Positions 62,873-64,000 of a stretch of DNA of 64,000 bases are shown one piece after another. A program made the position numbers and the translations under genes. Source of the DNA: Edwardsiella hoshinae NBRC 105699 = ATCC 33379 (GTDB taxonomy: Bacteria; Pseudomonadota; Gammaproteobacteria; Enterobacterales; Enterobacteriaceae); assembly GCF_000474215.1 (NCBI RefSeq), contig NZ_BAUC01000026.1, forward strand, positions 1 through 64,000, in the 5' to 3' direction. The notes beneath the pieces were generated by a model that did not search any database, had not been told where the DNA came from, and saw nothing but the letters and a program-made list of their open reading frames with translations. Every line of letters begins with the position of its first letter. Position 1 is the stretch's first letter.

Positions 62873-63718
62873 ATGTCATACCAAGAGAACCCGGCGTTGT
62901 CCGCCCTCACCCTAGGCAAAGCCACCGAATACCGCGACCAGTACGACGCCTCGCTGTTGCAGGCGGTTCCACGCAGCATGAACCGTGAGCCACTCGGGCT
63001 GTATCCCGCCAGTCTGCCGTTCCACGGTGCCGACATCTGGACCCTGTACGAACTCTCTTGGCTGAACGCCAACGGCTTACCGCAGGTCGCCCTGGCAGAG
63101 GTTGAATTGGATGCTTACAGCGCCAATCTGATCGAATCGAAGAGCTTTAAGCTGTATCTCAACAGCTTCAATCAGACCCGGTTCGCTGATTGGGAGAGCG
63201 TACAGCGCACCCTGCAACGCGATCTGGCACACTGTGCCCAAGGCGGTGTGCACGTCACGCTGCTGCGCCTGACGCAAGTTGAAGGGCAAGCCATCGCCAG
63301 CCTGCCGGGCGTCTGCATTGACGATCAGCCGATCACCATCGATAACTACAGTTTCACGGCCTCGCTGCTGGAAAACGCTGCCGATCCCGCCCGTCAGGTC
63401 GAAGAGACCCTGGTCAGCCACCTGCTGAAGTCCAACTGCCTGATCACCCATCAGCCGGATTGGGGCTCAGTGATGATCCGTTATCGCGGTGGCGCCATCG
63501 ATCGCGCGGCATTGCTGCGTTATCTGGTCTCTTTCCGCCATCACAACGAGTTTCACGAGCAGTGCGTCGAACGGATCTTCAACGATATTCAACGCTTCTG
63601 CCAACCGCAGGCGCTCACCGTCTACGCCCGCTATACCCGACGCGGTGGACTGGATATCAATCCATGGCGCAGCAATGTCCCCTTCCAGCCGCCTCGCGGG
63701 CGTCTGGCACGGCAGTAA
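62873..63718 (+). CDS. queF: 7-cyano-7-deazaguanine reductase QueF
   Basis: A 281-residue bimodular tunnelling-fold enzyme that reduces preQ0 to preQ1 with NADPH for queuosine in tRNA. The QueF motif [12 protein letters not shown] (about 88-99) binds NADPH; the catalytic Cys189 is in [17 protein letters not shown], and the conserved Glu in [16 protein letters not shown]. Start at 62873 as in E. coli. It reads toward ppnN, 171 bases away, as in E. coli. Confidence 0.96.
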   Translation: MSYQENPALSALTLGKATEYRDQYDASLLQAVPRSMNREPLGLYPASLPFHGADIWTLYELSWLNANGLPQVALAEVELDAYSANLIESKSFKLYLNSFNQTRFADWESVQRTLQRDLAHCAQGGVHVTLLRLTQVEGQAIASLPGVCIDDQPITIDNYSFTASLLENAADPARQVEETLVSHLLKSNCLITHQPDWGSVMIRYRGGAIDRAALLRYLVSFRHHNEFHEQCVERIFNDIQRFCQPQALTVYARYTRRGGLDINPWRSNVPFQPPRGRLARQ

Positions 63719-63889
63719 TTGCGGAGAGCCTTTGATTTTTCGTGTCTTTTTTCCTGATAGCATTGGCAAAACGGCAGGACGCACGGTAAGGTAAAAAAAT
63801 CGGCGGCAGACAATACGCTGCCCCTAGTTGAGGATTTGGCCGCGCCTACGCGGCGCGCTAACCGCATCGTTAGATGCCTAGGAGAGACT

Positions 63890-64000
63890 TTGATTACACA
63901 CATCAGCCCGTTGGGATCGATGGATCTGCTGTCGCAGATGGAAGTGGACATGCTCAAGCGTACCGCCAGCAGCGATCTGTATCGTCTGTTCCGCAACTGT
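63890..64000 (+). CDS. ppnN: Nucleotide 5'-monophosphate nucleosidase PpnN (YgdH), 5' part only
   Basis: The first 37 codons of ppnN, cut by the window end. The translation [19 protein letters not shown] and [17 protein letters not shown] matches E. coli PpnN at almost every position. The start is TTG at 63890, with GGAGAG just upstream. The full protein (about 454 residues in E. coli) is a LOG-fold nucleosidase that cleaves purine and pyrimidine monophosphates and is stimulated by ppGpp. A GC-rich leader hairpin lies before it. Confidence 0.93.
   Translation, partial: MITHISPLGSMDLLSQMEVDMLKRTASSDLYRLFRNC

Overview
The window is one chromosomal stretch of a gamma-proteobacterium of the order Enterobacterales. 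Nearly every gene has an E. coli counterpart in a recognisable order. The DNA is GC-rich by eye (high fifties percent), so it is not Escherichia, Salmonella or Hafnia. A complete cadCBA lysine decarboxylase locus, a glutamine-dependent NadE beside glnB and the overall gene order fit Edwardsiella (Hafniaceae) best. That genus call is an inference from remembered protein resemblance, not from a search. I see no phage, insertion sequence, CRISPR array, tRNA or rRNA, and no clearly broken gene.

Layout. (1) 1-5.8 kb is a mixed left end: a MarC-family membrane protein, an Amt ammonium channel, ApbE flavin transferase, and the yafK-yafJ-gmhA group. (2) 5.9-22.3 kb matches the E. coli glnB-to-yfhL region: glnB, nadE, glrR-qseG-glrK, a GlmY-type small RNA, purL, mltF, tadA, then an insert (pspE, yiaY), then pgpC, yfhH, yfhL. 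(3) 22.3-59.7 kb matches the E. coli 4-minute region: nlpE, arfB, yaeQ, yaeP, rof, an extra cytochrome c gene, tilS, dtpC with cadABC, yaeR, accA, dnaE, rnhB, the lpx/fabZ/skp/bamA/rseP envelope cluster, cdsA, ispU, dxr, frr, pyrH, tsf, rpsB, and the divergent map-glnD-dapD-yaeH. (4) 59.8-64 kb matches the yqcA-truC-yqcC-csrB-syd-queF-ppnN region, with ppnN cut by the window end.

How the genes work together. Nitrogen control is well represented: the PII protein GlnB, its uridylyltransferase GlnD, an ammonium channel, and a glutamine-using NAD synthetase directly upstream of glnB. Envelope building dominates the middle: lipid A (LpxA, LpxB, LpxD), fatty acid and phospholipid synthesis (AccA, FabZ, CdsA, PgpC), isoprenoid carrier (Dxr, IspU), outer membrane protein assembly (Skp, BamA), envelope stress (RseP, NlpE) and heptose for LPS core (GmhA). 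Amino-sugar control (GlmY with GlrK/GlrR) and global carbon storage control (CsrB) come from RNAs. The cad locus supplies acid resistance by turning lysine into exported cadaverine. Translation genes (rpsB, tsf, frr, map, arfB, tilS, tadA) complete the set.

No wholly new system is evident. The most informative oddities are the cad locus sitting where E. coli carries ldcC, the nadE-glnB pairing, a GlmY-position RNA that keeps GlmZ-like sequence and lacks a clean sigma-54 promoter, an ApbE gene without its usual Nqr neighbours, and several structured non-coding elements.
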